Source: Nothophaeocryptopus gaeumannii (lineage: Eukaryota; Ascomycota; Dothideomycetes; Mycosphaerellales; Mycosphaerellaceae). From it: 64,000 bases of DNA. Shown in pieces: positions 55,537 to 64,000 of this stretch (position 1 is its first letter; each line of letters starts with the position of its first letter). The notes beneath the pieces are model-generated. The model worked only from the letters and a program-made list of their open reading frames with translations. It ran no database searches and was not told the DNA's origin. The DNA lies in assembly GCA_031771865.1 (NCBI GenBank), contig JASISA010000023.1, forward strand, positions 1,860,001 to 1,924,000, written 5' to 3'. The position numbers were made by a program, and so were the translations under genes.

Positions 55537-57264
55537 CTATTGCACCTGCTTCACCTTACAAGTCCAGCCCGACTCTTGGCTCAGCAAAGGCAGACTAGCA
55601 CCCAAACACCATCCCAGCTCATTACCCTTGATCTTCTTCGCGATCTTGACCTCTCTGTCGATCGGCATTTCATATCCAGTGTGCAGCAACGCTAGCATGA
55701 AGTTCAGATCCAAGCATGTCTCAGGTCGGCCTTCGAGCTCTTCCATAGCTCCAGGTACAGACTGAAAGACCTTCCAGGCATCACCGCCTTGGCATACGCG
55801 GGCAGTCAAGTCCTTGAGCTCGCGTAGAGTGAATGACTCCGGCATACCGAGAGGTTGCGTGCGGTCGTAGAAGTAGGAGAAAAGGTAGACATCTTCTCTC
55901 GCGAATGTCTTCTCCAGGCTTGGCTGGTGGACACCGTTGAACGCACATGGCGCGAGCTTGCATTCGGCTTCCTTCTTGAGGGTCTTCTCTGCAAGCGCGC
56001 GACATTGTGCTGGACTTCCGGTCTTTGGTCCAGTCATGTTGACGGTAACTGAGGATCCGAGCGGGTGTCCTTCGCTCAATGGCACGTCGACCTGTTTTGA
56101 CATGCCAATGCCGAAGCAGGGGTTCGAGACGGGCTGGTCGAGCCAGGCTTTCGAGGATGGGTTGTTCTCGTACATGCCCTCCACGACTACGCGATGAAGG
56201 TTGTTACGCGCTTCCATCAATCCGTATCCGAGATACGAGTGCTGGTAGAGAGTGAAGTCGCGTCCGCCGAACTTGAGCTCGTACTTGTGATCGCCCTCAG
56301 ACAGCTGCGCTGGCATGCCACCGTCCGGTGCGCTGAACGTCGGCTGGAAGACAATCTGCGTACTGCCTCCGCCAAGATCAAAGACTGCAGCAGTAGGTGT
56401 CTTGTCTGGTCCACCGATCTTACCAAGGAGGTAGTTCGTTGTGATCCAAGCATACACACCCTCATCTTTACCGTCCATGACTTCAACACCGCCCTTCTCT
56501 TCACTGACGACTGGGAATGGGTAGACCGTCTCGAGTCTAGTCCTCACAGCCTTGAGGATAGCGTTGCTCATCTCCGGTCCCAACTTCCTCAAACCAGCCG
56601 TAGCCTTGACAGCAACAGGCGTACACCCCTTCAGCTTATCCGGTACACTCTCCAACGCAACATCCATCAGCACATCCAAGCTCTTCGCCGCACCCTCGGC
56701 ATCCGCCTTATAGCTGCTCAGCCCACTTCCCCCCTCCCTCTTCTCCGTCATCTTGAAAACCTCATCCTCCAACTCCGGCGTCGGCCCGCAATTATTAAAC
56801 CTGTAAACATGTATCCGACTCCCCGTACTTCCCGCATCAATCATAAGCGCATACTGAATCAAGGGCTTGTTCTTATCATAACTCCTCGTGCATTTGCTCG
56901 TTGCGACTGAAGAATCGCTCGCGACATCTCCGCCGGGGAATTTGCCAGCGCCCGGTACTGCCCCTTGTGAACCGCCGGGGAGGATGTAGTAGAGCACGGC
57001 TAGCACAAAGAATATTAAGCAGCCGGTCTTGATATACCGTGCTCTCGTTCCTTGATTCATCCACGCGGATGAGACTTTGTCCTGCATGGAAACTGACTTT
57101 TGTTTACCATGAAGAGGATGCGCGATATGGCGATCGGCTTTCTCGAATGGGTCGGCCTTCTCACGAACGGTGAGAGAGGAGGAGCGACGACGCGGTGAGC
57201 CGATTGAGCTCAAGTTCGACCAAAGGGATGGCCTGGGATGGAGTCCGGCCTCGTCGTGGCCCAT
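55537..57264 (-). CDS. gda1: guanosine diphosphatase (Golgi GDPase)
   Basis: The intronless 575-residue frame starts at ATG 57264. It is a type II membrane protein: a cytosolic tail with basic/Ser patches, one TM anchor (CLIFFVLAVLYYILP, about 82-96) and a luminal GDA1/CD39 nucleotidase domain. The apyrase conserved regions are visible: DAGSTGSRIHVY (143-154), ATAGLR, GVYAWITTNYLLG, DLGGGSTQI and the YLFSYFYDR region. It hydrolyses GDP to GMP in the Golgi lumen, so that GMP can be exchanged for GDP-mannose and mannosylation can continue. The length and domain order are those of fungal Gda1. Confidence 0.95.
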   Translation of the reverse strand: MGHDEAGLHPRPSLWSNLSSIGSPRRRSSSLTVREKADPFEKADRHIAHPLHGKQKSVSMQDKVSSAWMNQGTRARYIKTGCLIFFVLAVLYYILPGGSQGAVPGAGKFPGGDVASDSSVATSKCTRSYDKNKPLIQYALMIDAGSTGSRIHVYRFNNCGPTPELEDEVFKMTEKREGGSGLSSYKADAEGAAKSLDVLMDVALESVPDKLKGCTPVAVKATAGLRKLGPEMSNAILKAVRTRLETVYPFPVVSEEKGGVEVMDGKDEGVYAWITTNYLLGKIGGPDKTPTAAVFDLGGGSTQIVFQPTFSAPDGGMPAQLSEGDHKYELKFGGRDFTLYQHSYLGYGLMEARNNLHRVVVEGMYENNPSSKAWLDQPVSNPCFGIGMSKQVDVPLSEGHPLGSSVTVNMTGPKTGSPAQCRALAEKTLKKEAECKLAPCAFNGVHQPSLEKTFAREDVYLFSYFYDRTQPLGMPESFTLRELKDLTARVCQGGDAWKVFQSVPGAMEELEGRPETCLDLNFMLALLHTGYEMPIDREVKIAKKIKGNELGWCLGASLPLLSQESGWTCKVKQVQ

Positions 57265-57549
57265 TAAGTAGTGTCGTTGGTGTTGCGCTTTAGAACATGA
57301 CTCGGCTGTTCATGGATGGCATGCGTGGTTGTCGGTCGTAGGTCGTAAGAAGCGATTGGGAAGGTGGGTTGGAAAAGGGTTTGAAGCAAAGAGAGGATGC
57401 TGATTGAAAGTTGTTCGCTTCCAATCCTTCGCCCTCCCTCCCCTCCCTGCACTCGCCGCTGGAAACTTAGATTGGTACCACTGTCGATCAACGCGCTAGT
57501 TTTCTTGCCTCAGGTCTTCAAAGTGCTATACATCTGTACATGTCTACAT

Positions 57550-59295
57550 CTATTCTAGTAGAGCAGCAACGTCCTTGGCTATGCTGGCGGGCGCCTTTAC
57601 CTGCTTGAGTGTCCTCGACGCATCTAACGCCTTGCACAAATCTGACAGCTCTCCGTTTTCAGGTGAGCAATATAGCAAATATCCCAACGACAACAGCAAC
57701 GCTCTCGCCGCATCTTCATTCTTCTCCTCAGACAAAGTCTCCAACAGCGATGCCGCAAGCTCGACTTGCTCGCCTTCCGCCAGAGCCTCCTCACTTTGCT
57801 CTCTTCGTATGCGATAATTAGCCACTGCCAAATTGAACGCCAGGGATCCAGCTGCAACTCTTGTAGTGGGATGAGATGCATCCAGAAGCGAGCTCGTGAC
57901 AAGCTGAATGAAGTCCGATATGGAATTATCGTCACTTGTCATGAGCTCCTTCACGTACAGCGGAGACGCGAACACGTTGCAAGCGAGATGTATCGTCACC
58001 AGTCGTAGGTTGTGTGGGCACTCCTTGAGGTTGTTGACATTTTGCACCAGAGTTGGAACTGTTCGTGGTTGGTTTTCTTCCGCGAAGAAGCCGCTGACTC
58101 TCGGATCGACCATGGCGCATCGTAGAAGATCGACTGCGGCGAAGCGGACTTCGATTGGAAGCTTCATAACATCGGTCTCTAAAGTCTGCGAAATGCTGTG
58201 GAGATCGGGCAAAGCAGCCTCCTGTGGCATCTCAACCCTCTTCTCAATGAAAGTCTTGAGATTTGATAGATCTTTCTGACCAGATACATCTCCAAGCTTG
58301 GCCATCAATTTGTCCAGAGGAGGTACCTTCGCAAACGTGACTGGTCTCATGGAGCCGTACTGTAACGTAGTCAACTTCAAAGTAAGGTGGCGATGCGGAG
58401 GGAAGGTCTCTTGGATCACACGCTCGACGTTTGCTTTGAGCAGGTTTGGATCAGCTCCGGTCCACTCGTCCAGCTTCGCACCTTTGGAGAATGTCATGAA
58501 GGTCGGCGTCGCTCGGATTGAATACCGCATTGCGATGTCCCGTGCGGAGTTTATATCGACTTTGACGAATAGAGCCTGTGGATATTCTCCAGCGAGATTG
58601 TCGAACATTGGGTAGGCCAGCTTGCAGGGCACGCACGTTGATGACGTGAAGAAAATTGTAGTACATGTTTCCGAGGCTCCGGCGATATGCGTATTGAGCG
58701 CGGCCAGGCTGGTCAAGTTTACGACCTGCCCATACCGACTGTCGGTATCGCTCTTCGCTCCATTTGTGCTGGGGAATGAGCCAGCTGTCTTGGAAGAGCT
58801 GGCGTGTCCATTCGCTACAGCCGGCCTATCCTGTGGTGGCACCTCAGCCTGTGTGACAGATCTCATCGACGCATCGAGTTGAGGCTTCAGCATTTGACCA
58901 AAAGGCGTGTCCAAAACCTTCTTGGGAAGGCCTGTGATATGGTCCGGAATTCCTCGCCCGACGAGGAACATCGCAAAGTCATTGGAGAAGTTATTACAGT
59001 TGTGGGCGAATAAATCGTAGCTCTCCGGTGTGTAGACCTTCTTCAGGCTTTCTAGATAGTCCAGCACAGTCTCCATGGGCAGCTCGGTGACTCCTAGGTT
59101 GATGATCTCCATCGGTTTGCCATGGTGGGTTGCGCCTGCGTAGCATGTTTGAACTCCAGCTCCGAAAAAGTATTCGATGCCTTCCAGCACGATCGATGTA
59201 TGGTAGACAGCGTCTATTTGTGTGCCAAGGAATTGCTGTGACATGGCTCTCGCCATGCCGTGCGTGAGATCGTAGACATAGAGCTGGACGTTCAT
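57550..59295 (-). CDS. PPPDE (DeSI-type) peptidase-thioredoxin-PUL domain protein
   Basis: The intronless frame of 581 residues has three parts. Residues 1-140 are a PPPDE/DeSI thiol-peptidase domain with the catalytic pair His32 (AVYHTSIVLEGIEYFFGAG) and Cys100 (LFAHNCNNFSNDFAMFL). Residues about 190-300 form a thioredoxin domain with the active site CVPC (FFTSSTCVPCKLAYPMFDNL) and the cis-Pro loop RATPTFMTF. Residues about 320-581 are a PUL domain (ARM-like helices, LLRCAMVDPRVSGFF; NLRLVTIHLACNVFASPLYV), which binds the Cdc48/p97 C-terminus in Doa1/PLAA. DeSI enzymes remove SUMO or deubiquitinate; the combination suggests a Cdc48-linked, redox-sensitive deconjugase. That function is inferred. 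Confidence 0.92.
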   Translation of the reverse strand: MNVQLYVYDLTHGMARAMSQQFLGTQIDAVYHTSIVLEGIEYFFGAGVQTCYAGATHHGKPMEIINLGVTELPMETVLDYLESLKKVYTPESYDLFAHNCNNFSNDFAMFLVGRGIPDHITGLPKKVLDTPFGQMLKPQLDASMRSVTQAEVPPQDRPAVANGHASSSKTAGSFPSTNGAKSDTDSRYGQVVNLTSLAALNTHIAGASETCTTIFFTSSTCVPCKLAYPMFDNLAGEYPQALFVKVDINSARDIAMRYSIRATPTFMTFSKGAKLDEWTGADPNLLKANVERVIQETFPPHRHLTLKLTTLQYGSMRPVTFAKVPPLDKLMAKLGDVSGQKDLSNLKTFIEKRVEMPQEAALPDLHSISQTLETDVMKLPIEVRFAAVDLLRCAMVDPRVSGFFAEENQPRTVPTLVQNVNNLKECPHNLRLVTIHLACNVFASPLYVKELMTSDDNSISDFIQLVTSSLLDASHPTTRVAAGSLAFNLAVANYRIRREQSEEALAEGEQVELAASLLETLSEEKNEDAARALLLSLGYLLYCSPENGELSDLCKALDASRTLKQVKAPASIAKDVAALLE

Positions 59296-59724
59296 TGCGG
59301 CTACCGGTATGGGTTTGTTGTGGTCGGAGCTCGAGATATCTCGCTTGTGCTGCGTGGAAAGGGCGGTCGATGTATCTGAAGTGTCGAATCGAGTCTCATA
59401 CTATCATGATGAAGGGTATTTGATAAGTTCTGAAACGTTTTGTAGTGAAGGAGATGGTCGAAGCAGGCACCGCTGCTGACGTCTGGCAAGTCTGGGTGGC
59501 AACGTGGGGTGCCTGAGGCTGAAACTTGAACGACAACCGGAATTTACAAAATCGTTCTTTAACATTCGCTTTTGAGAACAAGAGCAGGAGGCCTACCTGG
59601 TTTCAGAACGAGCCTATTAACCTCCTTGCGCATCGTACCTGGCTGCAATGTCGCTTCGACCTATGAAGTACAGACAGCCAAAATATTCCTTTCCTCGTTC
59701 ACCGTCCCGTGTCATTCTCAACCA
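59296..59724. other. intergenic, nothing recognised
   Basis: Upstream region of the DeSI-type gene and 3' flank of the small membrane protein. No element is recognised. Confidence 0.45.
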
Positions 59725-60099
59725 TCAAACCATCCCCTTCCACCCATCTCCTTCGCCATCTCCAACGACCTCATCCACACCTCTATATGTTCCTTGCTTT
59801 CTTCTCGCCGTCAACCACATCATCCCCACCACCAAAATCATCATCCCAAGCACCCCATCAAAATTGAACCCAAACTCCCATAAGAGGTCTGCCAGGTACA
59901 CATTTCCAAGGTCGGTCTCAAGCAATGGCCCAAAGATGATGTCGAAGTACCACAGCGTCCCGTATAGAGCAATGGGTGCGAGGGCGAAAGCGACGATGAT
60001 AGGAGTGCGAAGTAGGCGAAGTAAGGTAAAATTGACGAGGATCGCCAAGTCGATGGTGAAGATAAGCGTCCAGTAGAATAATCGGATGAAGAGGCTCAT
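59725..60099 (-). CDS. small multi-pass membrane protein, 124 aa
   Basis: ATG 60099 opens an intronless frame with three hydrophobic stretches: FIRLFYWTLIFTIDLAILVN, TPIIVAFALAPIALYGTLWY and DGVLGMMILVVGMMWLTA, followed by a short polar, acidic tail with Lys/Arg just after the last helix. No signal peptidase site or known domain was recognised. Location in the ER or another endomembrane is likely. The clean separation of helices and loops and the good start support a real gene. Confidence 0.7.
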   Translation of the reverse strand: MSLFIRLFYWTLIFTIDLAILVNFTLLRLLRTPIIVAFALAPIALYGTLWYFDIIFGPLLETDLGNVYLADLLWEFGFNFDGVLGMMILVVGMMWLTARRKQGTYRGVDEVVGDGEGDGWKGMV

Positions 60100-60479
60100 T
60101 GTAGTTTCCCTCCTCGTCGTGCAGCAATTGTTGTGTGGTTGGCGAGAGGCCTCGAGACTTTTGCTTGAAGGGCCGTGGGTGCTCTTAGCTGTTGAGTTCG
60201 TACTTCCCTCGTGAACGCTGTTGACTTTGGTGGCGAAGGTCGATTTCTCGTAGATGCCAGCAGGTGACTACTCAAGTGGTTTGATGATTCTCACTTGTCT
60301 GTGGCGAGTGGCGGCGACAGGTCGTGGCCGACTCCGAGTTGTCTATTGTTGTCAGAGTAGCTGCTCGACAATTCGGGTTGCGGCATTGAAAGTGAGATTG
60401 TTTCGCTTCCATCGCATTCACATGCAAACGCTGTTTGTACAGTTAGCGCCATCTGAGCGGCGTGTCTCACTATACACAA
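60100..60479. other. intergenic, nothing recognised
   Basis: Promoter side of the small membrane protein and 3' flank of atp12. No element or gene is seen. Confidence 0.45.
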
Positions 60480-61589
60480 TTAGCTGACCAGCAAGATGGC
60501 GCTACCCAGCTGCCTCCTCAGGTCCTCTTTCTCTACATCGTGGGTGTCCTCAACCTCACCCCATTGCTCCGTCTGATGCAGTACCTCTATACTCGCTGCT
60601 TGCGCAGCCTCTTCAATGCCGAATTTTTCCTTGTTCGGCGCGTTTTGTAAATGCTTCCACTCCTGACTCCAATCTACCAGCAACCTCACGCTAATCAACA
60701 AGCTCTTTGTGGCTAGTATACCTCTTTCCAGCGCGGCAAGGTCCCATGCAGACAAACCTGCCACCCATCCTTTGACGACTTGAAGGGTCATGTCAGACTG
60801 TGATATCGGGACGATGCTGTCTTCGCTGAGGACAGGTACGATCTCGACGCCGGGAAAGATGTGTGTTGTGAGAAAGCCAATGACAGGCTCGGCGACTTGC
60901 TTTTGACGTTCTCGGAGATTGACTGTTGTTGTTCGCTGCTCCATCGGATCGTGCATATTCTTCTCCGGCGCCCAGCAAAGAAGTGTATCTGTCCCAAGAT
61001 ACTTCATTGCCATGTTCACAACGTAATCGCGGACTTGCGAGTCATCCTGCTTGTCGGCGGCTTCGATATCGATGGCACGTGAAGTGATGGAGGTCAACGG
61101 AATGTAATGCTGCTTCAGCGCTTGTTGCGCCGAGACCAATTGATCCCACTCCAGCGCAATGGACGCCGCCAGTGCGCGCTTGTTCTTGGGCAATGTCAAA
61201 ACTGCTCTTGTCGCAGTCCGTACAGGTCTCGTGTCCAGCATAACCTGAAGTCCTCCATCTTCTGTCTCCTTAACGCTCACGTTCTTCCAGAAGCGTTTCT
61301 GCAGCGCAGTTCCTGGCTTTGCTGGGTTGACTTTACTGTTCTGCCCTGCTCTCCATAGTTCCACCTGCTGCCTCTTCCTCGCTATCCGACTAGCTGGAAA
61401 AGATTCCGATGCTTCGGGGGCGGATGGCGGGGGTCCAGCCACGGTGGGATGTGCAACAAGCGTTGCTGCTTTGGTCTGTGAAGTGTGCAGTAAACATCGG
61501 TGGCAGAAGGATCTGGGCGCGAGCAGCTGGCGGCGCGCACTCAGAAAAGAGGCCGCCCTCCTCGGCGAGCTGAACAGCGTAGCCTCCAT
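60480..61589 (-). CDS. atp12: ATP synthase F1 assembly factor Atp12
   Basis: The intronless frame of 369 residues starts at ATG 61589; an upstream in-frame extension to 61673 lacks ATG. The first ~40 residues (SSPRRAASFLSARRQLLAPR) are a basic, Ser/Arg-rich mitochondrial presequence. The ATP12 domain follows: QKRFWKNVSVKETEDGGLQV, MLDTRPVRTATRAVLTLPKN, ALAASIALEWDQL, HYIPLTSITSRAID, MKYLGTDTLLCWAPE and GWVAGLSAWDLAALERGILA are conserved. Atp12 is a matrix chaperone that binds the F1 alpha subunit before assembly into the alpha3beta3 hexamer. Confidence 0.94.
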   Translation of the reverse strand: MEATLFSSPRRAASFLSARRQLLAPRSFCHRCLLHTSQTKAATLVAHPTVAGPPPSAPEASESFPASRIARKRQQVELWRAGQNSKVNPAKPGTALQKRFWKNVSVKETEDGGLQVMLDTRPVRTATRAVLTLPKNKRALAASIALEWDQLVSAQQALKQHYIPLTSITSRAIDIEAADKQDDSQVRDYVVNMAMKYLGTDTLLCWAPEKNMHDPMEQRTTTVNLRERQKQVAEPVIGFLTTHIFPGVEIVPVLSEDSIVPISQSDMTLQVVKGWVAGLSAWDLAALERGILATKSLLISVRLLVDWSQEWKHLQNAPNKEKFGIEEAAQAASIEVLHQTEQWGEVEDTHDVEKEDLRRQLGSAILLVS

Positions 61590-62491
61590 CGTGTTGCGTC
61601 TAAAAGGCGATGGAGAGGTGGTGATAGAATGATAGAGGTTAAACTTAACTTCACGTCTGCCGAGGACGCGCACTGGCCACGAGCCGACATCCGCGCATGA
61701 TAGAAGCTCTGCGCCTTACGGGCGAGTTTCAGTACCAAAAGGTGAAGAAACAAAAAGAGAATCCCGACCCGCGCGTATTTAGAGCTAAGAGGTATAGTGT
61801 TTTAGTAATTAATGTAGACAGGACATAGCCTACATACTACAATTATACAAGGTATCTCGCGGACTAACGTCCAAGAAGGATCAGCCCGAGTTTAGTGGAC
61901 TTCAATGAGTATCGATCGGTATTTGATGGGGCCTTGCCTAGGTTTGAAGAGCGAGCGTAAAAGCGGACTTCAAAGCTACCTGGACCCTGAGATTGGAGGG
62001 CTTGGCGTAAGACACCGGGCGCATTCTCCCGAGCCACGCGATCCTGCGCCGTCGCATGGCCACCCAAATTGATAGGAACGCTGAACTAGCTATGTCTTCA
62101 GAGTCTTTCAAGTTTCAGACAAATTGGTCATGGTTCAGGGGAGATGCAGGCGTGTAAAGTGCTGTCTCTACTAAATCTAGCCAAACTGAAGTTCGCGCTA
62201 AAAGCCACGTAAGAGGTGCATCATGAATATTGATTATGCCTCGCTAGTTTCTCCGCGACTTGGTTTGCTTGGCATTCTCCACCGAATCGCAAAACCCAGT
62301 AGAATGGCTTGAATGGGTTTCTTCGTGGGAAAGTTGCCAGTAAGATATGCCCTCCGGGCAATTTTATAACCTACTAGTCTATCTATACTCTCTCTTCTAC
62401 GAGCTCTAACTAAAGACTTGAGCTCAGTACTCGTGCTAAGTACGATTGTAGGATAACGAAACGACCCTAACAGAGATCTCACAGCAGCTAT
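61590..62491. other. A+T-richer interval bordering the PKS gene
   Basis: From about 61760 to 62480 the base composition is visibly lower in G+C than the flanks, with TTAGTAATTAATG, CTACTAAAT and CTAACTAAAG-type strings. No transposon ORF, terminal repeat or target-site duplication could be identified. The short minus frame 62234-62482 (LVRARRRESIDRLVGYKIAR) is not called. It may be a mutated mobile-element remnant or simply a cluster border. Confidence 0.4.
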
Positions 62492-64000
62492 CTACTTCTT
62501 CAAATCCGAAATGAGCGTTACTAGCCCCCGAAGGGTTCTACTCGCTACAATTTTGTTCAAGGCGATTTCCACGCCTGTCCTCCTCCTAATCCAGTTTCTA
62601 AGTTCAACAGATACGAGTGAATCGAGCCCATACGCTTCTAGATTGTTGTCTGGTAGTATTTCTTCCTTGTCGATCATCGTCATTACCGCAATCCGGTCAA
62701 TGAGAGCATCGAGAAGTAGAGTACTGTTCTCGTTGTCAACGGTAGCCTCGGTGTCCGCTGATGTCTGAGGAAGAGCGGCGTGATCATTTGCACCTCCAGA
62801 AGACTCCAAGATTCGAGTTCCAAGCTGACCATATATTCTGATGTGGCTCCAGGGCAGGCTTGTCCAACGGACATCTCGAGTGACGTTGAATGACATGTAG
62901 CGCCCCTGTGCGCTAAGTGCAGAATCTCCTTTGTTGCAAATGGCCGCCTTGCAAAGTGTGAGTGTTTCTCTTTTACTAAGGTACACGCAGAGCGCAGACT
63001 TGAGCGCGTCTGTGAGATGTCGCTCCGCGACATAACCGAAGCTCTCCACTATGGGTAGGAATATAGCGGAGGCCAGCATACCAATCTTGCGCCGGTATTG
63101 AGTGAATTCGTCAAGGAATGTCTAGTACGATATCAGTTGCGTTCAGGCACAGGTAGAGTTGGGATTGTCGTAAACGACGTACAGAAGTGCCGGCATAGAT
63201 CGTTTGGCCAAGCAGGCCAGTAATGCCGTTGAAAGCGGAGAGAGAGACAAAAAAGTCCAGGTTGGGGAATAGGTTGTGCAAATGCCAAGCGCCAGCCACC
63301 TTTGGCTGAGTGATGAAAGTCCAGTCCTCGTATGTCGCGTTTATCAAAAGATAGTCCTGTGAGTATGTCAGATATAGGGTGATGATAGTAGTGCATTGAA
63401 CACGTAGTCACTCCAGCGAGGCGAGACTTACACGTATCGCAAGCACGGAGTGAAAAATTCCTCGTACAGGCGGAAGCCCCTTTAGCTGCTGCTTGACCCG
63501 AACCATATCGGGCAGCATACCTACGTCACAGGTGAATGCTCGCAAATCGAAACCATGAGCACTGCACTCTCGTAAGAGTCTTGCCACCTGCGGACGGCTG
63601 GCACCGCTTCGTCCCAGCAGAACAACATGACGTGCGCCATGATCGAACAACCAAAGTGCCAAGGCTCGACCGATGCCGCCTGTGCCTCCTGATATGATAT
63701 ATGTCGCGTCGGAATTGAGGATGTCGAAGGCATGAGATTCAGATCCGTCGTTGATGGGAGTATGACGTGCGATTGGCACACGACTAGCTTCATCCAGTTT
63801 GATAACGATTTTACCGATATTTTGTCCAGTCTGCAGCTTGCGAAGGCCTGTTGCGATTTCCGAGATTGGCAATTCCGTTATGGGTTGGATTGATGACGTT
63901 TCTTGCCTGAGCATATCAAATATAGAGTCCAGGTACTCGTGCACGACATGGGGTCGCTGCTCGAAGTACATCAGTAAATCAAGGCTTGCAAACATCACAT
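62492..64000 (-). CDS. highly reducing polyketide synthase, C-terminal part (ER tail-KR-ACP)
   Basis: The gene runs off the right edge, and only its last three exons are seen: 64000-63432, 63356-63183 and 63121-62492, joined by introns with GTAAGT/GTACGT donors and CAG/TAG acceptors (the first junction reads LAIR|DYLLINATYEDW). In order: the end of an enoylreductase domain (TGLRKLQTGQNIGKIVI), a ketoreductase with NADPH loop SGGTGGIGRALALWLFDHGA and catalytic Ser/Tyr in FFVSLSAFNGITGLLGQTIY, then an acyl carrier protein with the phosphopantetheine Ser in LEAYGLDSLVSVELRNW, ending LISDLKK. ER, KR and ACP in this order define a fungal type I highly reducing PKS; KS, AT and DH must lie beyond the window. 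There is no thioesterase or condensation domain after the ACP. The product cannot be predicted. Confidence 0.92.

Noticed and set aside
56194..56910. 238-codon + strand open frame
   Set aside because: Antisense to gda1, whose apyrase motifs are unmistakable.
61590..61673. 28-residue N-terminal extension of Atp12
   Set aside because: It has no ATG, and the mitochondrial presequence already starts at 61589.
1..64000. tRNA, rRNA or CRISPR arrays
   Set aside because: Scanning by eye for A-box/B-box pairs (such as GGTTCRANYCC with a matching acceptor stem) and for regularly spaced repeats found no convincing case; isolated look-alikes such as GTTAGCTCAG near 16860 lack the rest of the molecule. 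A tRNA scanner would settle this.

Overview
The window is nuclear DNA of a filamentous ascomycete. Genes are dense on both strands, and most carry one to four introns of roughly 45-70 nt with GTAAGT/GTATGT-type donors, CTAAC/CTGAC branch sites and YAG acceptors. The protein set (Tom22, Mkt1, Gda1, Atp12, Irc22-like, a hexose-type MFS carrier, a highly reducing PKS, a NACHT-type NTPase) fits Pezizomycotina. A member of Dothideomycetes is my best guess, but that is inference only. No CRISPR, bacterial operon or convincing tRNA/rRNA was seen.

Layout. 0-10 kb: the 3' end of a coiled-coil gene, a second coiled-coil gene behind an array of CTAGCTGGG elements, a membrane protein, an MFS sugar transporter, a small secreted protein with an internal repeat, one decayed gene and an F-box protein. 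10-20 kb: sparse; a Sec2-domain coiled-coil protein, an ATF-type bZIP factor and long stretches without confident genes. 20-31 kb: an ACS-type anion permease, a taurine-type dioxygenase convergent with a GFA/CENP-V-fold zinc protein, Tom22 divergent from a small conserved-looking protein, a GTPBP1-like GTPase and glyoxalase II. 31-46 kb is the accessory stretch: a broken DHA2 drug transporter, a large GPI-type surface glycoprotein, a NACHT NTPase that appears internally deleted, an Irc22/TRAP-alpha-like ER protein, several unknown proteins and an intron-containing gene with a retropepsin-like fold. 46-61.6 kb is mostly housekeeping: a ZNF511-like zinc finger, an Est1/SMG7-like protein, a broken secreted-enzyme gene, Mkt1, Gda1 GDPase, a DeSI-thioredoxin-PUL protein, a small membrane protein and Atp12. 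61.6-64 kb: an A+T-richer interval, then the 3' end of a highly reducing polyketide synthase (ER tail-KR-ACP) running off the right edge.

Functional threads: mitochondrial biogenesis (Tom22, Atp12), secretion (Sec2, Gda1, Irc22-like), solute transport (two intact MFS carriers, one dead), small-molecule detoxification (glyoxalase II, GFA-like protein) and accessory genes typical of variable fungal regions (NACHT, PKS, surface glycoprotein). At least two genes are clearly disrupted and one intact frame looks internally shortened, so the accessory parts seem to be in flux.

Exon boundaries below were worked out by eye from splice consensus plus frame continuity. Boundaries given to the base are therefore predictions. 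Where several solutions were possible, this is stated.
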